NCBI RefSeq assembly: GCF_000762875.2
Contig: NZ_JRMP02000002.1
Location: forward strand, 1 to 64,000
DNA length: 64,000 nucleotides
Direction of reading: 5' to 3'
Origin: Helicobacter saguini
GTDB taxonomy: Bacteria > Campylobacterota > Campylobacteria > Campylobacterales > Helicobacteraceae
Shown piece after piece: positions 26,037 to 37,075 of this stretch. Every line of letters starts with the position of its first letter. Positions within the stretch are counted from its first letter, which is position 1. The notes beneath the pieces are model-generated. The model made no database searches, was not told the origin of the DNA, and saw nothing but the letters and a program-made list of their open reading frames with translations. A program made the translations under genes and the position numbers.

Positions 26037-28544
26037 TTAGAATTCCATATTTATGCTTGCGTAGTAGCGGCGACCTTCGATTATGAATGGATAGGCGTTT
26101 CCAGCCAAAGCGTTTCCTGTGTAGTTTCGTGTGTTAGCACCAGCAGAACCGCTAGAGCCACCAGCAGAACCAGCAGAACCCGAACCGCCAGATGAGCCAC
26201 CCAAACCGCCACCGCTAGAACCAGAGCCACCAGAGCTAGAAGAGCCGCCAGAGCCGCCAGAGCTAGAAGAGCCAGAAGAGCCAACAGCAGAGCTTTCCCA
26301 GCCATACTGCGTATATCGGGCGAAATTCACATCCAAAAGATTATACACAGCAAAATTTAGTTTAAAACGCGAATTGATTCTATAAGTCGCTCCTAAGTGC
26401 AATAAAAAATAAGGTTTGTAATATTCGCCCAAAGCAGCGCGCTCTGCCAAGCTTGACGTCCCGCGAAATCGCTCCCCAAAAAGCTCCCCACGCACATACA
26501 CATTCAAATCCTTAAAAGTATAGCCAAGCCGCGCATTTAAGCGATGATGTATCGTGTCATTCAGCGGCTTCCCACGCATTAAACCTGTTAGCTGCATAGA
26601 ATCTAAAAATGTATAATTAATATCAAAATTTAGCCCCCAAAATGGCTTAATACCAAAATAAGTCTCTACGCCTTGAATATAGCTACGACCCACATTTATA
26701 CGCTTTACATCGTTATTTACCGGCAAAGAAAAATCAATTTTATCCCAAAAAAGTGAGTAAAAATAAGTCGCCCCCAACTCAAAATATTCATTATCACTAA
26801 TTACGCTAATTTCGCTAGAGAGCGAAGATTCTGGCTTTAAATCCGGATTCCCAAAAAACTCCGCTGGACCATCCGCGCCAAATCTCCCATCAATTAGCTC
26901 ATTTAAAAAGGGCGCTTTATAACCCATACTTACACCACCTTTTAGTATCAAGTAATCAGGCAAGGCTTCATACACAATATACGCCTTAGGGGAGCTGTGG
27001 AATCCAAACCGCGAGTTCCAGTCTTCACGCATTCCAAGTGTAATCTTAAACCCATCAAATGCCTCCCATTCATTCTCAGCAAATAGCGAAATTGTGTGTT
27101 GCGAAAATGAATGCGGCGTAGCGATAAAATCCTGCATCCACGCATACCAATAATAGATTCCAACGCTCAAAGAATTGCTAAAAGGCAAGTCAAAAAAATG
27201 TTTAGAATCTACTATCAAATCCTTTGCCTTTATCTCACGCGGGCGGTTTGGCTGCGTGCCTGTAAGCCTGCCATCATTCTCATTAATATTAAAAAGAATT
27301 GTGTTATCCATATTCCAACTAACGCTATTTTGCATATCGCCGCGGTGATTTAGGACATAGTTATTTCGCGTGATTTTGTATTCACTAGCCGTGCTTTGTG
27401 GGAAGTCAATTTGCCCTTTGCTATTATCATAAATCTGCCCAGCATATTGCACGTCAAAATATAGATTGTGATTCTCACTTGGATTAAAAAGAAGCCTAAA
27501 AGCTGTATCGTGTATGAAAGCTCTTGTAGGAGAGCCTGTAAATCGTGGGCTTTGCGTTACAAATTCACCCTTATTTGGGAATCTTGTGGTATTTGCGTTT
27601 AAATCAGTTGGCGGATTTTGCGTTATTTCGTAGGTATAATTTACCCTAGATTCAGGGCGAAACATATATCTACCGCGAATTTGTAAGCCTAGTTTATCCT
27701 TTATTAAAGGTGTAACCGCATAAAAATTTAGCATATAATTTGCGCCAAAATTGCGATTTTCATTTTGTATCGTATCAAAGCTAAGATTTACCCCAGCCTT
27801 ATCAAAGCTTTTTTTAGTGATGATATTTACCACGCCACCGATAGCATCACTACCATAAAGTGTCCCCATAGGACCGCGTATCACTTCGATTCGCTCTATT
27901 GCATTTAGTGGCGGCATAAAGCTCGTGTTTGCCTCGCTATAGCCGATATTTGCAGTATTGACATCGCCACCGCTGCTAACGCGTTTGCCATCGATTAGGA
28001 TGAGCGTGTAGCTAGCTGGCATTCCGCGAATGGAAATATTAAAACCGCCCGTCTTACCGATATGCGTAGCAGTATCAATGCCAGGAATATCTGCTAAAGC
28101 TTCGGCTAAGTCGCGGTGTGGCTTATTTTCTAGCTCATCGCTTGTGATAATGGTGATACTTGCGGGGGCATCTTTGAGTAATTGCTCAGTTCCCTTAACG
28201 GATGTGACGACTTTATCTATGGTGTAGCTCTCACGCGGTGGGGGGAAATTATCATTTAAGGCTAGTTCTTCATTTTCTAGGCTTTCTATTGTGTTAGATT
28301 TTATATTATTTTGGGCTAAATCTTGGTTTAAATCTTTCTTAGATTCTATATTATTTTGGGCTAAATCTTGGTTTATTAGCTCGATTTGTTTATCGGTGGT
28401 ATTTATTTGAATTATATCGTTACTTGCTAGGGTTATAGATTCTATGTTTTGTTTGGTTTCTATGTTGTTAGATTCTATAGAATCTTTACTTATCGCAATA
28501 TTAATAAATAATAAAAAAACTAAGATTCTACACAACATATTCAT
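26037..28544 (-). CDS. TonB-dependent outer-membrane receptor with Gly/Ser insert
   Basis: An 835-residue receptor of the CirA/FepA type. After the signal peptide (about 1-19) comes an IES/NNIESK-rich stretch (about 20-108), then the plug domain (ASITIITSDEL; IRGMPASYTLILIDGKRV; GTLYGSDAIGGVVNIITKK) and the barrel ending in the aromatic signature INMEF. Near the C-terminus, about 755-802, a stretch consisting almost only of Gly, Ser and Ala interrupts the last strands. The substrate could be an iron-siderophore, haem or another metal complex; it cannot be told. It should be driven by ExbB-ExbD-TonB. Confidence 0.88.
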   Translation of the reverse strand: MNMLCRILVFLLFINIAISKDSIESNNIETKQNIESITLASNDIIQINTTDKQIELINQDLAQNNIESKKDLNQDLAQNNIKSNTIESLENEELALNDNFPPPRESYTIDKVVTSVKGTEQLLKDAPASITIITSDELENKPHRDLAEALADIPGIDTATHIGKTGGFNISIRGMPASYTLILIDGKRVSSGGDVNTANIGYSEANTSFMPPLNAIERIEVIRGPMGTLYGSDAIGGVVNIITKKSFDKAGVNLSFDTIQNENRNFGANYMLNFYAVTPLIKDKLGLQIRGRYMFRPESRVNYTYEITQNPPTDLNANTTRFPNKGEFVTQSPRFTGSPTRAFIHDTAFRLLFNPSENHNLYFDVQYAGQIYDNSKGQIDFPQSTASEYKITRNNYVLNHRGDMQNSVSWNMDNTILFNINENDGRLTGTQPNRPREIKAKDLIVDSKHFFDLPFSNSLSVGIYYWYAWMQDFIATPHSFSQHTISLFAENEWEAFDGFKITLGMREDWNSRFGFHSSPKAYIVYEALPDYLILKGGVSMGYKAPFLNELIDGRFGADGPAEFFGNPDLKPESSLSSEISVISDNEYFELGATYFYSLFWDKIDFSLPVNNDVKRINVGRSYIQGVETYFGIKPFWGLNFDINYTFLDSMQLTGLMRGKPLNDTIHHRLNARLGYTFKDLNVYVRGELFGERFRGTSSLAERAALGEYYKPYFLLHLGATYRINSRFKLNFAVYNLLDVNFARYTQYGWESSAVGSSGSSSSGGSGGSSSSGGSGSSGGGLGGSSGGSGSAGSAGGSSGSAGANTRNYTGNALAGNAYPFIIEGRRYYASINMEF
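26139..26282 (-). repeat. Gly/Ser-coding low-complexity tract in a TonB receptor gene
   Basis: Short imperfect repeats of GGTTCT/GGCTCT/GCTGGT type encode about 48 Gly/Ser/Ala residues. A similar tract occurs in the gapA gene at 47401-47580. Confidence 0.75.
28470..28485. repeat. Palindromic pair AGATTCTATAGAATCT
   Basis: A perfect 16-base palindrome made of two inverted motif copies, here inside the 5' coding region of the TonB receptor. The same 16-mer is present at 21723, 32943, 36695, 41317, 54945 and 60583. Confidence 0.85.
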
Positions 28545-28840
28545 TTCTTTAAAAAATAATATGTTTGCAATTCTACCATAAAAAATATAAGAATGAATAT
28601 CACATTAAAGTAATTTTTAAGTAAAGATTCTCAAAATACAACCCAAAATAACGAATTTATTGCAAAATATGTAAAATTTTATTATAAATCTTTAGTAAAA
28701 ATAACAAGAAACTAAGCTAACAACCTAATAGATTCTAACTTTTTACCACACAAGATTACAAATTTTACATTTTTTTGAATATTTTGAATCTTTTTTACTT
28801 TTTTTCACTAAAATATAGCATTTCTAAATGGAGAGAGATT

Positions 28841-31252
28841 GTGAAGTATATAAAATTCTTTGAAGAGCTGAATAATAAGGATGTCCCGCTTGTTGGCGGT
28901 AAGAATGCGAGTATCGGCGAGATGTTTAAAGAGCTTGTTTCTGTCGGGATTAAAGTGCCTGATGGCTTTGCTATCACTAGCGATGCTTACTGGTATCTGC
29001 TCCGTAGCGGCGGCATTGAGCAAAAAATCAAGGATTTGTTAAAAGATGTGGATTATACCGAGATGGACGTGCTTCGCAATCGATGTAGCGAGATAAGAAA
29101 GCTAATTTTTAGCACGCCTTTGCCTAGCGATTTAAAAGAGGAGATTTTCTTAGCCTATGAGAAATTATCGGCGCGTTATGGTATGGAGGAGGCGGATGTC
29201 GCGGTTAGAAGTAGTGCTACTGCGGAAGATTTGCCTGATGCTAGTTTTGCTGGGCAGCAAGATACATATTTGAGTGTTAAGGGTAAGGAGCGGCTTGTGC
29301 ATTATATTAAGTCGTGTTTTGCGTCCCTTTTTACGCATAGGGCGACAAGTTACCGCTCTAGCAAGGGCTTTGACCATTTTAAAGTCGCCTTAAGTGTTGG
29401 CGTGCAAAAGATGGTTAGGGCTGATAAAGGTGCGGCTGGGGTTATGTTTAGCATTGATACTGAGACAGGCTTTAAGGATGCGGTGTTTATCACAAGTTCT
29501 TGGGGCTTAGGTGAAAATGTCGTGGGTGGCACGGTTAATCCGGATGAATTTTATGTATTTAAGCCGACTTTAGAGCAGGGCAAACGACCTATAATTAAAA
29601 GGAAGCTAGGCACAAAAGATGTGAAAATGGTATATGCCCCCGTTGGTAGTGAAAAGCCTACGATGAATGTAAAGGCGACACATCAAGAAATGGAGAGCTT
29701 TTCTATCACTGATGAGGATGTTTTGACACTAGCAAGATATGCGATAAATATTGAAAAGCACTATACGCAAGAAGCAGGCGAATATCGCCCTATGGATATG
29801 GAATGGGCTAAAGATGGGCAAAGTGGCGAGATTTTTATAGTCCAAGCGCGACCTGAAACCGTGCAAAGCCAAAGAAAAGGCGCAAAAATTGAGAAATTCC
29901 ACTTTAAAAACCCAGATGAAAAACGTGAAATCGTGCTAAAAGGAATGGCAATTGGCACTAAAATCGGCAATGGAAAAGTTAGAATCATAAATGATATAGA
30001 ACACATGAATACCTTTAAGGATGGCGAGATTCTAGTAACTGATAATACTGACCCAGACTGGGAGCCGGTAATGAAAAAGGCAGCAGCAGTTATTACAAAT
30101 CGCGGCGGACGAACGTGCCACGCTGCCATAGTCGCAAGGGAAATCGGCGTGCCTACGATAGTTGGAGCAAATGGCGCAACAGAGCGGCTTTACACAGGTA
30201 TGGAGGTAACCGTATCGTGCGCTGAGGGCGAAGAGGGGTATGTATATGCAGGAATCCACGATTACGAAGTAGAATCTGTTAGCCTAGAGCATTTAGGCGA
30301 GACAAAGGCGAAAATCTATATGAATGTCGGCGACCCAGCAAAAGCCTTTGGTTTTTCAATGATACCAAATCATGGCGTAGGTTTAGCACGAATGGAGCAT
30401 ATTATTTTGCACCAAATTGTCGCACACCCTTTGGCATTGCTTGACTTGCAAAATGATAAGACGATACATAACCAAGATGAGGTTGTGAAACTAATACATG
30501 GATATGATAGCCCAAAAGACTTTTTTGTGAAAAAAATCGCGGAGGGTATGGGGATGATTGCATCCGCGTTTTATCCTAAGCCTGTGATTGTGCGGACAAG
30601 TGATTTTAAGAGTAATGAGTATCGCGGTATGATTTCGGGCGAATTTTATGAGCCTCAAGAGGAAAACCCTATGCTAGGGTATCGCGGGGCATCTCGCTAC
30701 TACTCACCGCAGTATCGCGCTGCATTTGAGTGGGAGTGTCAGGCGTTGGCTATGGTGCGTGATGAAATGGGGCTAACTAATATGAAAATTATGATTCCAT
30801 TCTTACGCACGCCAGATGAGGGGCGAAAAGTGCTAGAAATTATGCGGAAAAATGGGCTAGTGCAGGGCGAAAATGGACTAGAAATCTATGTAATGTGCGA
30901 ACTGCCTGTAAATATTATCTTAGCGGATGAATTTTTAAGCCTTTTTGATGGCTACTCAATCGGTTCAAATGATTTAACACAGCTAACCTTAGGCGTGGAT
31001 AGAGATGGCGACTTAGTTAGCCACATATTTGATGAGAGAAATCCAGCTATGCTAGAAATGTTTAAACAAGCCATCCAAGCCTGTAAAAAACACAATAAAT
31101 ATTGTGGAATCTGCGGTCAAGCCCCAAGTGACTACCCAGAAGTAGCCGAATTTTTAGTAAAAGAGGGCATCACATCCGTCTCCTTGAACCCCGACTCCGT
31201 AGTCAAAACCTGGGAGTGCATTGAAAACCTTGAGAAGAAGTTAAAAGGTTAG
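28841..31252 (+). CDS. ppsA: Phosphoenolpyruvate synthase
   Basis: PpsA converts pyruvate, ATP and water to phosphoenolpyruvate, AMP and phosphate for gluconeogenesis. The ATP-binding domain opens with [14 protein letters not shown], the phosphohistidine domain has [15 protein letters not shown], and the PEP-binding barrel ends with [15 protein letters not shown] and [13 protein letters not shown]. The start is taken as GTG 28841 (803 residues), eight bases after GGAG; a TTG at 28775 would add 22 hydrophobic residues with no ribosome site. It is transcribed divergently from the TonB receptor. Confidence 0.94.
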   Translation: MKYIKFFEELNNKDVPLVGGKNASIGEMFKELVSVGIKVPDGFAITSDAYWYLLRSGGIEQKIKDLLKDVDYTEMDVLRNRCSEIRKLIFSTPLPSDLKEEIFLAYEKLSARYGMEEADVAVRSSATAEDLPDASFAGQQDTYLSVKGKERLVHYIKSCFASLFTHRATSYRSSKGFDHFKVALSVGVQKMVRADKGAAGVMFSIDTETGFKDAVFITSSWGLGENVVGGTVNPDEFYVFKPTLEQGKRPIIKRKLGTKDVKMVYAPVGSEKPTMNVKATHQEMESFSITDEDVLTLARYAINIEKHYTQEAGEYRPMDMEWAKDGQSGEIFIVQARPETVQSQRKGAKIEKFHFKNPDEKREIVLKGMAIGTKIGNGKVRIINDIEHMNTFKDGEILVTDNTDPDWEPVMKKAAAVITNRGGRTCHAAIVAREIGVPTIVGANGATERLYTGMEVTVSCAEGEEGYVYAGIHDYEVESVSLEHLGETKAKIYMNVGDPAKAFGFSMIPNHGVGLARMEHIILHQIVAHPLALLDLQNDKTIHNQDEVVKLIHGYDSPKDFFVKKIAEGMGMIASAFYPKPVIVRTSDFKSNEYRGMISGEFYEPQEENPMLGYRGASRYYSPQYRAAFEWECQALAMVRDEMGLTNMKIMIPFLRTPDEGRKVLEIMRKNGLVQGENGLEIYVMCELPVNIILADEFLSLFDGYSIGSNDLTQLTLGVDRDGDLVSHIFDERNPAMLEMFKQAIQACKKHNKYCGICGQAPSDYPEVAEFLVKEGITSVSLNPDSVVKTWECIENLEKKLKG

Positions 31253-31326
31253 ATTCTATAAATTAAAGTTTGGAATCCTTTTTGCTAATGAATTTTAAAC
31301 TCTAATATGCAACTGCAAGGATTGTT

Positions 31327-31992
31327 ATGATGGGACGTTATTGTAATATAAGGGAATATAGAAAAATATTTGTAATTATGGCATTTAATGCTTTTGTTGT
31401 TGCATTCTTTTTGGGATGTTCCATTTTTGGTGGCAAAGGGCTTAAGGCTGAATACTACTCAACGGTGCTGCCAACTTACGATTTTGACACGAATGCGCCA
31501 ACTATCATCGTGGCTGACCCGTGGGATTTAAGCTCGAAATATTACGCTGGTTTGGCTTTGGAATATTTTAAAAAACGTGGCTTTAACAACATTTATTTGC
31601 AAGGGCAAATTGACCCAAGTTTCGCGCGAAATGTGATACATGTAAAGGTTAGCAAGGAGCGGCTTGACCCATCTAGCAACTATCAATACACTTTTAACGC
31701 GACAGGTGTGTGTAATGTGGTAAATGGCGTGCCGCGATGTAGCGTGGATACCAAAAATAGCGAGGCGACTGCGAATAGCATTAAGCGACCGATACGCGAT
31801 TCTTACAAGATTTCGTTTGACTGGCTTGATGTGTATAAAAAGGTGCGTGTGCTGTATGTGGCTGGCACGACTACGATTGAGACTGGGACTTACACGGATT
31901 TGCAGGTGCTTAATACTTTGATGAGTGATACGATTACTAGAATGGACTTCCGCCGCCCTGTGCAGTATATTTATAATAGTTCGTTGAATTAG
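31327..31992 (+). CDS. Uncharacterised lipoprotein
   Basis: A hydrophobic N-terminus ends in the lipobox FFLGC, with the lipidated Cys at residue 31, so the protein is an envelope lipoprotein. The mature part of about 190 residues contains DPWDLSSKYYAGLALEYFKK and a Cys pair (about 134 and 141) that could form a disulfide. I do not recognise a family; it looks like a conserved surface or periplasmic protein. ATGATG at 31327 follows AAGGA. Confidence 0.7.
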   Translation: MMGRYCNIREYRKIFVIMAFNAFVVAFFLGCSIFGGKGLKAEYYSTVLPTYDFDTNAPTIIVADPWDLSSKYYAGLALEYFKKRGFNNIYLQGQIDPSFARNVIHVKVSKERLDPSSNYQYTFNATGVCNVVNGVPRCSVDTKNSEATANSIKRPIRDSYKISFDWLDVYKKVRVLYVAGTTTIETGTYTDLQVLNTLMSDTITRMDFRRPVQYIYNSSLN

Positions 31993-32017
31993 AATTTTTT
32001 ACCTTAAAAGTTTTAAT

Positions 32018-32803
32018 ATGCAAAATATCTCCATTAAAAACCTTACAAAAAGTTATGATAAAGCTAGAATCTTGCGTGGCATTTCCCTTGATATAAACGC
32101 TGGTGATTTTGTGACCTTGCTTGGCAGTAGTGGCTGTGGGAAAACCACTTTGCTTAATATTTTGGGCGGATTTAGTAGCTTTGATAGCGGCGAGATTAGC
32201 ATAGATTCTAAAGTTTATACACACACACTCAACCTTTCGCCTACGCGTATTAAAGTGTTTCAAAATTATGTGCTTTTGCCGTGGAAAAATGCGCTAAATC
32301 AAGTCATTTTCGCCTTAAAATCAAGTCTTGCTGCGGCAAATATTAAAAAATCTAAGGGTGAGATTAAGGACATCGCACTAAACTATCTTGAGCTTGTAGG
32401 ACTAAAGGAGCATATTTATAAATTCCCACATGAGCTAAGCGGCGGTCAGCAAAGCCGCGTAAGTATCGCGCGCGCCCTTAGTGTCGAGCCTGAAGTGCTT
32501 TTGATGGATGAGCCATTTGGTGCGCTTGATAGCTTTACGCGCGAGAATTTGCAAAATGAGCTAAAATTAATCGTGCAGCGGCTTAAGACCACTTGCATTT
32601 TTGTGACGCATGATGTGATAGAATCTATGATTTTAGGCAGCAAAATCGTGGTGATGAATAATATCGAGGGCAACATCGCCTTGCAAATCACGCAAAATAG
32701 GGAATATAACAAGCAAGATTCCTACTTTAACAACTTGCAAGAAGAAATCTATGAAGCCCTAAAATACCCACAAACCACAACGCAAGAAAAATATGTGATA
32801 TAG
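32018..32803 (+). CDS. ABC transporter ATP-binding protein, nitrate/taurine-type
   Basis: Walker A GSSGCGKT (36-43), signature LSGGQQSR and Walker B VLLMDEPFGALD define an ABC ATPase. The PFGALD and the TTCIFVTHDVIES stretch are closest to the SsuB/TauB/NrtD group that imports sulfonates, nitrate or similar anions. No permease or binding protein is adjacent, so the substrate is unknown. The 3' end is two bases from that of the convergent pyrF. Confidence 0.82.
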   Translation: MQNISIKNLTKSYDKARILRGISLDINAGDFVTLLGSSGCGKTTLLNILGGFSSFDSGEISIDSKVYTHTLNLSPTRIKVFQNYVLLPWKNALNQVIFALKSSLAAANIKKSKGEIKDIALNYLELVGLKEHIYKFPHELSGGQQSRVSIARALSVEPEVLLMDEPFGALDSFTRENLQNELKLIVQRLKTTCIFVTHDVIESMILGSKIVVMNNIEGNIALQITQNREYNKQDSYFNNLQEEIYEALKYPQTTTQEKYVI

Positions 32804-32804
32804 G

Positions 32805-33503
32805 CTATTTGATTTCTTTTAAAATAGATTCTATAACTTTTATTTTATCTTTTGCATGATATATCGGACGACCGACTACGATAAAGTCGCTTCCTTTTTC
32901 CCTAGCTATTTTTGGCGTGGCAATTCGCTCTTGGTCGTCACTAGATTCTATAGAATCTAGTCGTATTCCAGGCGTTACACAAAGCAAACTAGGTGAAATA
33001 TTTTTAATAATTTCTACTTCACTAATAGAGCAAACAAGCCCATCTAAACCACTTTTATACACAATATTTGCAAAATTTCGCACGCTAGATTCTATACTTG
33101 CATTATAAATCTGCGAAAACATCTCATTATCAAAACTTGTAAGCGCACTTACCGCGATAACTTTCATCTTACTATTATTTTCCCTAAGATATTGTGCGAT
33201 ACTTTTCATCGCCTTAAGTCCGCTACTAGCATGGATTGTAGCCATATCAACACAAAGTTTGTCCATTTCTTTTATCGCATTTAGCATTGTATTTGGAATA
33301 TCATATAGTTTCAAATCTAAAAAGATTCTAAAACCTAGATTCTGTAAATCTTGCACGAAACTAATACCATCTCGAATAAAGGCATTTAAGCCAACCTTAA
33401 GCCAAATATCAGCACATTTTTCCTTAAAACTATCCTTAATCTCCCTAGCCAAAGCCAAGTTGCAATCCCTACTATCCATATCTAACGCTATACAAAGTTT
33501 CAT
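32805..33503 (-). CDS. pyrF: Orotidine 5'-phosphate decarboxylase
   Basis: PyrF makes UMP, the last step of pyrimidine synthesis. The catalytic region FLDLKLYDIPNT contains the Asp-Lys pair, and the phosphate-binding end is IVVGRPIYHAKD. Length is 232 residues. The loop after VTPGIR reads LDSIESS because it contains the palindrome AGATTCTATAGAATCT (32943-32958); in homologues this is a flexible loop before DDQ. Confidence 0.94.
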   Translation of the reverse strand: MKLCIALDMDSRDCNLALAREIKDSFKEKCADIWLKVGLNAFIRDGISFVQDLQNLGFRIFLDLKLYDIPNTMLNAIKEMDKLCVDMATIHASSGLKAMKSIAQYLRENNSKMKVIAVSALTSFDNEMFSQIYNASIESSVRNFANIVYKSGLDGLVCSISEVEIIKNISPSLLCVTPGIRLDSIESSDDQERIATPKIAREKGSDFIVVGRPIYHAKDKIKVIESILKEIK

Positions 33504-33569
33504 TTAACGCCTTTTACTTAGAATCTAGATTTTATACATTCATAATTTACGTATAATATTTTTTGAATG

Positions 33570-33788
33570 TTAAACCTCAATTATTTCTGCCTCGCTTTTA
33601 CGCAAGGCAATTTGAGAGCCATAAACACTAATACTATAAGTATTGTGAAACGCAGATATATGTTCTAGTGCGATTAAGTTACCCTCGAAAATGCCCATTG
33701 AATAAAGACGTTGTAAAAGTTCATTATCATTTGTGTTTATGGACTTTATTTCGTGAAATTCACCTATTTTGCAATTAATTATACTCAT
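33570..33788 (-). CDS. feoA: Ferrous iron transport protein A
   Basis: A small SH3-like protein of about 72 residues that assists the FeoB ferrous iron channel. Recognisable are the region around LLQRLYSMGIFEGN, SVYGSQIALRKSEAEIIEV at the end, and the size. The start is set at ATG 33788; a longer frame from 33839 would add a hydrophobic tail foreign to the family. feoB is not in the window. Confidence 0.8.
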   Translation of the reverse strand: MSIINCKIGEFHEIKSINTNDNELLQRLYSMGIFEGNLIALEHISAFHNTYSISVYGSQIALRKSEAEIIEV

Positions 33789-33848
33789 CTGTAACCAACC
33801 ATTTATGTAAATTAAAAGGTAGATTATAACAAAAATCACTAAATATTC

Positions 33849-36790
33849 CTAAAAGTCCATCGTGATGCCTATGTAGTAGCGGCGACCTTCGCGCACATAG
33901 TTAAAGGCATTTTCATAACTTGCGTTATTAGTCCCATAGGCTGTGTATTGTATAAAGTTAAAATCAAAAAGATTGTAGATTGCGGCATTTAGCCTAAATT
34001 TCTCATTAAAGCTATAATATCCACCTAAATGCGTTAGAAAATATGGCTTATAATATTCGCCTAAAGCCGCAGCAGCCGAGTTTGCCACGCTTGGATTCCC
34101 ACGCCATATACCTGCTTTTATCTCTTCTCTTAAATAAAATCCATAGTTTTTAAAGTCATAATTTATACTTGCATTAAAGCTATGCAAAGGCACATCATTA
34201 AAAGGTGTGCCTACATCACTAGCGGTATTATCTTGCGTTATCTCTGTGTAATTCCACGTATATGCCGCATTTGCACTTAAATATCCTAGCCAAAGACTTA
34301 AAGGCTTCATACTTGCAAAGATTTCAATACCATAGCTTATAGCTTTCCCTGCGTTATCATAATATGAGCAGCCATAGTTTGGTCCTGCATTACATGTAGG
34401 GCTTCCTGGGATTGGCACGACACTACCATTTGTTATACCACCTGCAAGACCGCCTACTTGCGTGATTTTATTATTAAATTGTATAAAAAAGCCTGTGATA
34501 GACGCACTAAACCACTCATTATCACTTAAAAATGACAATTCATAATTTATACTAGATTCTGGCACTAAGTTTGGATTACCATAAGTTGGGGCTTGACCGC
34601 TACCACTTAAACTTACTATTTCAGGTATTAGATTATTTAGAGCTGGGCTTTTATACCCTGTGCTTATACCACCTTTAATAGTTAGCCAAGAGTCTATTGC
34701 GTTATATGAGATATAGAATCTAGGACTTATATTCGCACCAAAAAGCGAGTTAAAATTCCCCCTTATACCAGCGGTAAGAAAGATTCTATCTAAAAAGCCA
34801 AATTCCGCTTCACCATATAAAGCACCTATATGTTGATATTTAAAAGAGCTATTTGTAGATAATTGTAGCAATTTATCATTAAAGCTATTAAACCAGTATC
34901 GCCCGCCCAAAGTCGCATTGATATTAAACCACTTAGCAATATTTAAAAACGCATTTGCTTTAGAATCTAAAATAATATCATTGCTAAATAATTCCCTGCT
35001 ATCCCCACTTGTAACGCCATTTACACTACTTATATAATTTGTAGTATCAGCTGTCCCACCAGCACCAGTTACAGCGGTGTAGGCTACCGTTCGTCCATCA
35101 TTATTCATTACATTATAAATAAGTGATGTATCACTACTAAGCTTAGCAAGGATAGAATCTACATTATCAATATAATGTCCTGTATGGCTTAAGACCACAT
35201 TTCCACGATAGATATTATACTTTTTCTCATAGCCACTTCTGCGTTTAAACATTTCATCACTCCAAGTGATATTAAATGAATTTGCATTTCTATTACTCAT
35301 TACAAGCCCTAGTGAATTATCATAATTTTGCTGTGAATAATCTAAGTCTAAATACGCACTATGTGTAGGTTTGCTCCCTGTATAAGATTGACTATTCCAC
35401 AAAAAGCGTCCGCCCACATTATACACACGCCCGGGCGCACTACCTACTATCGCGCCAGCGGTAAGTGATGAGTTTTGTATCGTGCCATTACTGCCTAGCG
35501 CTCCTGTATTAGTAGGGCTTACCGCTAAATCAGCCGTAGTTACCCCATCTCTAGTATATACGCTACCACGTAGCATAAGTCCCATATTTTTAGCACTATT
35601 TAAGGGACCTGCAGAGAAAAACTGAAAGCGTTGTGTATTACCAAATGGTCTTTTTTCTTGAAAAGTGTAGTCATAACTAGCGGATACGCCCCATTTGCTA
35701 AAATTCTTTTTAGTAATAATATTTACCACGCCGCCTATTGCATCGCTACCATAAAGCGTGGAAGCTGGTCCGCGTATCACTTCTATCCGCTCAATAGCGG
35801 ATAGTGGTGGCATAAAGCTAGTTTGAGAATCTCCAAAGCCATTAGGGAAAAGGCTAGAATCTGCATTCACACGTTTCCCATCAATTAGTATGAGTGTGTA
35901 AGAACTACCCATACCACGAATGGAGATTCCATATCCGCCTGTCTTTGTAACGTTATCATCAATGCTTACGCCCGGGACATTTTGCAAGGCTTCGGCTAAG
36001 TCTCTAAAGGGGCGCGTTTGTATTTCTTTTGGGCTTACTACGCTGATACTTGCTGGGGCTAGGGTGTATTCTTGCTCATTACCACTTGCGGAGACGACTA
36101 CTGATTCTAATTTATAGGATTTTTTGGCATCTGTTGTTTGTGTGCTATTTTGTGCGTTGCTTTGCGTATTGTTAGAATCTTGGCTTATATTTTGCCCTGT
36201 ATTAGAATCTTGGCTTGGGCTTTGTGGCGTTTGTGTGCTAGATTCTATATTTTGCGAAGTTTCATTATCCGCTAAAGTTAGAATCTTATTAGATTCTGTA
36301 TTATAAATAGGGCGGTGGGTGTGCGTTTGGCTATTAGATTCTATATTATTAGCTAAGGTAATTGTAGAATCTATCTTACCATTTAGGCTTAAGATTCTAT
36401 CATTGCTTTTAGTATCCGCACTTGCTAGTTTTATGGAATCTACGTGGCTAGATTCTATGTTTTTAGAATCTAAACTAGCCAAAGTGATAGAATCTTTAGA
36501 ATCTCTCAAATTAGATTCTATATTTGCCATTTGTGTGGAATCTTTTGAGCTAGATTCTATATTTTTAGAATCTAAACTAGCTAGTTTTATAGAATCTACG
36601 TGGCTAGATTCTATAAAATCTTTAGAGTTTGCCTTGCTTAAAACGCGTGCGTTACTCTCTCTCTCTCTCTCTCTCTCTCGTAGTCGCTAACGCTAGATTC
36701 TATAGAATCTGGTTTTATAAAACTACTAGCATCTAACGCACTAAAAGCGATAAGGCTAGAAATAACTACATTTTTAATACCTACATTCAT
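33849..36790 (-). CDS. Phase-variable TonB-dependent receptor, OFF in this sequence
   Basis: The main frame (36530 to 33849, 893 codons) encodes plug and barrel of a TonB receptor: ASISVVSPKEIQ, GYGISIRGMGSSYTLI, GSDAIGGVVNIITKK, ending ITMDF. Its own first residues (MANIESN) are no signal peptide. A proper one (MNVGIKNVVISSLIAFSALD) starts at ATG 36790 in a different frame. Between them lies a 25-base (GA)n tract, 36655-36679. From ATG 36790 translation now ends just after the tract (VTHAF-stop). Loss of one dinucleotide would join signal peptide to receptor. The N-terminal 200 residues are DSK/IES-rich. The substrate is unknown. Confidence 0.85.
36655..36679. repeat. (CT)12 dinucleotide tract controlling a TonB receptor
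   Basis: On the plus strand the tract is CT repeated 12 times plus C; on the coding strand it is GA repeats. It follows the signal-peptide codons, as CT tracts do in several H. pylori outer-membrane protein genes. Confidence 0.92.
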
Positions 36791-37036
36791 ACTAATCCTT
36801 TTGAGTGAAAATTATAAAATTCATAACTTAGAATCTTTTTATATTCAAAAAATTCTAAATCACTCCCTATATTCTAGCAAAAAAATATAGTAATTAATCT
36901 TAAAAATTAAAAAAGATTAAAATTTACTTGTAAAAATTTCCAAAAATTACGAATTTCTACACAGATTCTAAACATTCATAGAATCTAATTTCAATTTAAC
37001 ATTTTTCATAATTTTAAATTTAACATAGATTCTATA

Positions 37037-37045
37037 TGCTATAAT
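37037..37045 (+). promoter_or_regulatory. Extended -10 promoter before rpe
   Basis: TGCTATAAT lies 31 bases before the ATG at 37076, which fits transcription starting a short way upstream of the TTTTAAGGAAA ribosome site. Confidence 0.55.
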
Positions 37046-37075
37046 TCTACCTTAAACAAATTTTAAGGAAATCTT

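Noticed and set aside
28775-28840. A longer start for ppsA at TTG 28775.
   Set aside because: It adds 22 residues absent from the family and has no ribosome site; GTG 28841 has GGAG at the right distance.
32018-32803. Assigning the lone ABC ATPase to iron uptake because feoA and TonB receptors are near.
   Set aside because: Its motifs are closest to the nitrate/sulfonate group and no permease is linked, so substrate assignment from proximity would be a guess.
36319-36690. Open frame of 123 codons on the plus strand over the (CT)n tract.
   Set aside because: It is the antisense of the motif-rich leader of the TonB receptor; its Leu/Ser content is what the reverse of DSK/IES codons gives.
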